Below are positions 35,177-64,000 of a DNA stretch of 64,000 bases, piece by piece. Numbering within the stretch: the first letter of the stretch is position 1; each line of letters opens with the position of its first letter. Source of the DNA: Hoplostethus atlanticus (Eukaryota; Chordata; Actinopteri; Trachichthyiformes; Trachichthyidae). A program made the translations under genes and the position numbers. Location: the NCBI GenBank assembly GCA_034670405.1, contig JAXDDX010000166.1, positions 1-64,000 of the forward strand, in the 5' to 3' direction. The notes under the pieces are model-generated. The model was not told the DNA's origin and searched no databases. It saw only the letters and a program-made list of their open reading frames with translations.

Positions 35177-36950
35177 ATGGATAAGGGAGGAACAGAAAAT
35201 CAGGGGACTGGATTGACAGATGTGATAAGGATTCTAGCTGAAGTGCCACAGGAGCGATTGCTAAGCCTGACGTTCCAGCTGGGCAAGAAGCCTGAAGAGG
35301 ACATAGTACACGCCTTGTGCCTCATTGCTCTCAACAAAGGAGTGCAAGCCCTGAGCAAACTCCAGACGCTGAAGGGCAACTACCTTGCTAACCACTTGGC
35401 CGAAAAGTGTCAGATAAGTGTGGGCAAATTAGAGGATCTCGGAGTTAAATGTGGTCATGTTCAAGAGTTTATGTTGGTAGAATTGGCCAGAATTTTCAAT
35501 GTATTGTCCAAGCACAGGCTGTGTGATCCACTTCTGAGAGACTTAGCCTATCAGAGAGCCCTTTCCAATCACAGTCAAAAAACAAATGATCATGAGCATC
35601 TAGAATACACATGTATAGATCAACTGAGAGAAGAGGCTAAACATGTCTGTGGGCCTCAGGTTGCAGAAGAGACGTTTTCTTCCAGGGAACTCCGATCAGC
35701 GTCTTGTCATGATCCTCACAGGGGCCCTGGACAAAGGAAACACAGCTTTGAAACTTTCACTGTCTCAGGATCAGTCAGAGAGTGCTCACAGTTCGCCTAG
35801 CTCATTACAGGCTAGCTCCTCCGTAGCTTCATATCCTACCCATCTAGAGATAAGTGAACCCCCAACAGCCAGATTTCAAGGAGACAGAATTACTCCGGTA
35901 ACATCAGATCACCCCCAGCCATGTGCTACCGCCCTTGTTAGTGAAACTGAAAATGCTACTGGGCCATCTAATTCATCTAAGGAAACTCCACTTGAATCAA
36001 ATGAAGCCCCTGAGATTGACTCAAAGATGGGCACTCAAGACTTTGCAACATTAGCAGCAAAGTGCAGTAACGTGGATGGTCATATTAAACCCAATCAGTA
36101 TAAGGACCACACGACGGTACCAACCACTGAACCCAAATCGGCACCTGCTCCAAAAGAGACACACGAAAGGAAAAGTGCAGAAGAGGAGAAAGAGCTGACA
36201 TTTTACTCATTTGTGATTCTGCATGCGCCAGAGGATGATGATGTGGCTGAGGCCTTGAGAGAAAAACTGGAATCTATCGTTGTTGGTGAAGGGGCGACTT
36301 TCTCTGAGGACTTCGCCATCCCTGGCAGGAGCACGCTGATGTGCATAGAAGATGCTATCAATAACACGGCCTTTACCATTCTGCTGCTCACCCGCAACTT
36401 CAACACTCGCTTGCTCGAGGTGGAGGCAGACTCTGCCCTCATCAACTCCATATATAAGAAACATAAGTACAACACTGTCATCCCCCTGCTGCCAAAGGAG
36501 AACAGCATGCCCAAGCGGAGCATGCCCATAGTCCTGCAGACATTAGTTGCACTAGAAGAGAACAAGACCTTCGAGAGAAGAATAAAAAGGGCCTTATCTC
36601 CGTCAAGAATTGAATCTCAGAGGAGGGTGTGGGTTGAGGAGCAGAGGGTGAAGGAGCAGATAAAGAGACAGGAAAGATTGAAACTTGCCAACAAGCGTCA
36701 GGAGGAGTTCGTCCGTGAGCATAGGACAACGGAATTGCTGGAACAGGAGAGACTGAGATGGCTTATGGAGGAAACACTTCACTTGTTTCCCAATGCCCCT
36801 GCTCCATCACAACTGGTTGATGGTGATGGCAACGTTTGGTTGCCGCCGCAATCCAACATCCATATTGAAAATGCTAAGTACATCATGATTGGTAATGACT
36901 CTCAAATGACTGTTGGTGGAGTTATAGACAAAGACAGTGAGGAGAAGTAG
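35177..36950 (+). CDS. ticam1: TICAM1 (TRIF) TIR-domain adaptor, with one +1 frameshift
   Basis: This is the cytosolic adaptor that carries signals from TLR3-type receptors to interferon and NF-kB. The coding region is a single exon. The first frame (35177 to about 35725) is the TRIF N-terminal helical domain (ERLLSLTFQLGKKPEEDIVH, LCDPLLRDLAYQRAL, LREEAKHVCG). The second frame (about 35730-36950) holds a pLxIS-type IRF3 motif HLEIS (35841-35855), a PKETHE match to a TRAF-binding consensus, the TIR domain from FVILHAPEDDD (about 36206) to about 36600 with the BB-loop EDFAIPGRS, and a C-terminal RHIM-like YIMIGNDSQM (36879-36908). The frames meet in GGGGCCC at 35721-35727, where one surplus base explains the break. 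As written, the first frame stops at 35800 before the HLEIS motif and the TIR domain. Without the extra base the protein would be about 590 residues. Fish TRIF is known to be shorter than the mammalian protein. Identity is secure; integrity is not. Confidence 0.95.
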
Positions 36951-37103
36951 TAATACAATTGTACAGTTATTTTTTCCATGTGACTTCTTTGAGCTTTGTG
37001 TCTACAAAATAACACTCCTAACACTAAAATGTCCCAGCTGTAACAACCACTGACAAACTGACAAACTGATTTTTTGTTGTTTCAAAGTCTGTTTAAAAAT
37101 TTC

Positions 37104-37109
37104 AATAAA
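37104..37109 (+). terminator. ticam1: ticam1 polyadenylation signal
   Basis: AATAAA about 155 bases after the stop codon. Confidence 0.8.
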
Positions 37110-37389
37110 AATATCTTAGTAAGCAAGAAGTGTAACATCTGAGTGCTGCTGCAGAGAGTATGTGCTGAAAAGACAACCTTACACAACAGGGATCGCCTCT
37201 ATTTTAGGTGAATATTTAGTGGAGGACTGCCATCTACTGACGAAGAAGATGAAGTATATTTCCTGACCTCATTGGCTGTATGAACCCACTACAGACGCTA
37301 GGGAGCAATGCTGGTACATGCTCCTCATTGTCCTCTACTGGATCTGCTAAAAGTGCAGTGTCACCCAATCATGCTGTGGTATCTGAGGA

Positions 37390-37720
37390 CTATTAGGTTA
37401 CAGGGTGCCTGCGGGTCCTGAAAAAGGCCTAAATTATATTATCTACACTCAAGGCCTTAAATGATGTTGATTATGGATAAATACAGCCTATTAAGTCTTA
37501 AATTCGGTTTTAGAGGTCTTGAAAATGTTGTGTTTTGTTGGCACGCTGTTCTTCTGTTGAGAAATTAGTCCAGTATGCAGACCATATTCTGATAGTCTAC
37601 AGTTGTTTTCATTTTCAGGTTTTTTCAAATGTGAAATTGGTCTTATATTTAATTCGAAAATGCATTGTAAAAGTCTTAAAACGTCTTAAATGTAAGTTAA
37701 TGTAACTTACAGACAACCTG
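37390..37720. repeat. Probable dispersed repeat with TCTTAAA words
   Basis: The segment contains GGGTGCCTGCGGGTCCTGAA, then repeated AAGGCCTTAAA, AAGTCTTAAA and GTCTTAAAACGTC words. This pattern recurs in teleost intergenic DNA. The family was not identified. Confidence 0.4.
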
Positions 37721-37889
37721 AAACAAAATGTGTAATGTATTGTTTCACAGAAAGTTGCATATGGTGCAGGCTGAATATAGGGAATACAACATTACCGCCC
37801 AAGTTCTCTTCAACTGCACATTTACAGTAATCCCATCCAGGTTCAGGAGTACTGCACTATGGGTAACGATCTATAAGGGTATATATATA

Positions 37890-37924
<35 letters not shown>

Positions 37925-38790
37925 TGTGACAATACACTTAATTTCTTCTGTAACTGATTTGTTTTGCATTCAACATTGACTGAACGTAAGTACAGAAATT
38001 AGGAAATTAACTGAATGGTAAAAAGATGAAAAGTTTAAGAGAGATTAAATGTTTAAGACATAATTAGACAGTTTATGAAATACTTGTTTTCAAGATTTCT
38101 TGGTTTGAAACTCAAAATCTGCAGATGACATTGTTTGAAAACCCTCAAGGGAACTGACAAACACATGTGAGGGGAGGCATGTAAAAGTGTAAAACTGTCA
38201 GTGTGGCCTCATCCTGCCTGGATCATTAATATCACTGCTTACTTCTTTAAATTAGTGCCATTCGAAAGTGATACACACACTCACCCCGGAAATGAAAGTT
38301 AGCAAAGAAAGTTTTGAAAATGGCAATCTGTATATAAACTTTAAACTTCATGAGAAATCACTATAATATTCCTATAATATCACTAAGGGAGTTTATAGTG
38401 ACCTTGTTGTGCTTTATAGTATTTAGTTTTTATCGCCAATGTGATCACTTTAATATTCCTATAGGGACCCTTAGCGTGTCTGTGGTACTAAACAGTACGT
38501 TTATCGTGACCTAATCGAACTTTATGATATATATATATATTTTTTTTTATCTTCTGTGGTATCACAATGATAATGTTGTAATATTCATATAGCGACTCAA
38601 GTTTTCTTGTGATACGTGTACCCATTTAAAGTGTATTATAGGATTATGCTTACAAATCAGTTACTTCTCCACTGGAAATGACGACTGAGAGACGCAGTCC
38701 TAAACGTACTACTAGCCAGAAACTCCACCTAGGTTTTTATAATATTGTGGCGGAATGACTCCCATAAGGAGAGGAGGCATATGGCTCGTG
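37720..38790. other. Spacer between ticam1 and camsap2
   Basis: No gene was seen. It contains (GT)n at 37889-37928. An AT-rich block at 38370-38620 has imperfect internal repeats: TTTATAGTGACC and TTTATCGTGACC, and two AATATTCCTATA words. This suggests a small degenerate element. Confidence 0.6.
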
Positions 38791-39362
38791 GATAGACTGG
38801 GTGGGTGGACCGCACATGCGCACTACGCTCTCTCCTCCGATCAGTGCGGCAGGAAAAGCGCAGAGGAGACGCCGCCGAGATTGAGGGAGAGAGGAAAACA
38901 GTTATAAGAGAAAAAGAAGAAAACCGTGGACATAAACAAAACCCTGAATCCCTCTCCTTGAGTTGGGCGTTAAAACGTTCCTCCGCTACCGCCAGGCAGC
39001 CGTGCATCCCGTTCCGCTATGCTGGACAACCTGAGGATAATGTCAGGGAATGGGGGAAATCTTCAGAAATCCTACAAACGCTAATTTCCACCGCTGTCAG
39101 GGTTTAAGGATTTTATTGGAACACACGGACATAAAACTGAGGATGGTCCACTTGTAACCGTGCAGCGCCCTTGGGTATCTGCTCGCCAACTCGTTGTCCT
39201 CTTCAATATCAGGCCACATTCAAAGTTTTTTTTCAGGAGAACGGGAAATTTGGTGCATTGAATTCCTCTGGACGGGATGTCATCCGCTGTTAGTAGAAAT
39301 TCCTCTGGCTGACTGATATTCCAGTTCCAGTGTAACGGGATCCCGAGAGTCCTGGGGTGAAG
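38791..39362 (+). promoter_or_regulatory. camsap2: camsap2 promoter region and 5' UTR
   Basis: CpG content rises sharply from about 38790 (GCACATGCGCACTACGC, GGAGACGCCGCCGAGA), which fits a CpG-type promoter. The sequence then runs unspliced, as far as can be seen, to the ATG at 39363. Several upstream ATGs occur in the leader. The transcription start cannot be fixed. Confidence 0.55.
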
Positions 39363-63732
<24,370 letters not shown>

Positions 63733-64000
63733 GTAAAGCCCACCCTCAACAAAATCTTTTTCAGGTTCCTAAATTCTAGATGCACCTTCCACATTGGTTT
63801 TGCCTTACTAATCACAGAGCTAGAGCCAAAAAAACTCCAAAAAAAACCCCAGTGAAAGCAATTATTCCACCTTTCTAAAAGTATAAACGAAACCATGCTA
63901 GACAAATGTGTACCTGAAAGAAGAAAAAAAGTATTACACCATGATGAGAAGAAGTACTGTAATGTAATGTCTTTTTCATTACATTCTTCTGCCTGCAAAC
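63733..64000 (+). other. camsap2: camsap2 intron 19, cut by the window edge
   Basis: A donor GTAAAG follows exon 19. No further exon is visible before the end of the window. Confidence 0.75.

Noticed and set aside
36203-36565. 120-codon open frame on the minus strand
   Set aside because: It is antisense to the TIR-domain coding part of ticam1 and is a shadow frame.

Overview
The window is nuclear DNA from a ray-finned (teleost) fish, probably a percomorph. The evidence is split genes with GT-AG introns, vertebrate-specific gene families, very many CA/GT and CT/GA microsatellites, a decayed Tc1-like transposon and a tRNA-derived SINE of a type common in teleosts. Nothing prokaryotic or viral was recognised. 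Five protein-coding genes can be supported.

Layout: (1) about 2.7-10.1 kb, minus strand: calpain-10 (capn10), eight coding exons plus a leader exon; its 3' exons lie beyond the left edge. Its fourth intron holds a 2.55-kb minisatellite with 38- and 42-base units. Two coding exons each carry a +1 frameshift. (2) 10.6-14.7 kb: two small four-exon CC chemokine genes transcribed away from each other. The right-hand one is clearly CCL20-like; the left-hand one is probably related. (3) 15.1-34.6 kb: about 19.5 kb with no recognised gene, rich in simple repeats and palindromes. (4) 34.6-37.1 kb, plus strand: ticam1 (TRIF), the TIR adaptor of TLR3-type signalling, with a non-coding leader exon and an intronless coding region broken by one +1 frameshift. 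(5) 38.8-63.7 kb, plus strand: a camsap2-type microtubule minus-end binding protein, 19 coding exons followed in frame; the C-terminal CKK domain lies beyond the right edge. Its first intron contains an 846-bp element with perfect 23-bp terminal inverted repeats and a SINE nested inside it.

The genes do not form one pathway. The chemokine pair and ticam1 are both innate-immune genes and could respond to the same NF-kB type signals, but that is inference. capn10 and camsap2 are cytoplasmic proteins of unrelated function. I found no undescribed multi-gene system. The points most worth checking are the three +1 frameshifts (assembly error or gene decay), the divergent chemokine pair with a perfect hairpin between them, the two-length minisatellite, the inverted-repeat element and the microsatellites lying against camsap2 splice sites.
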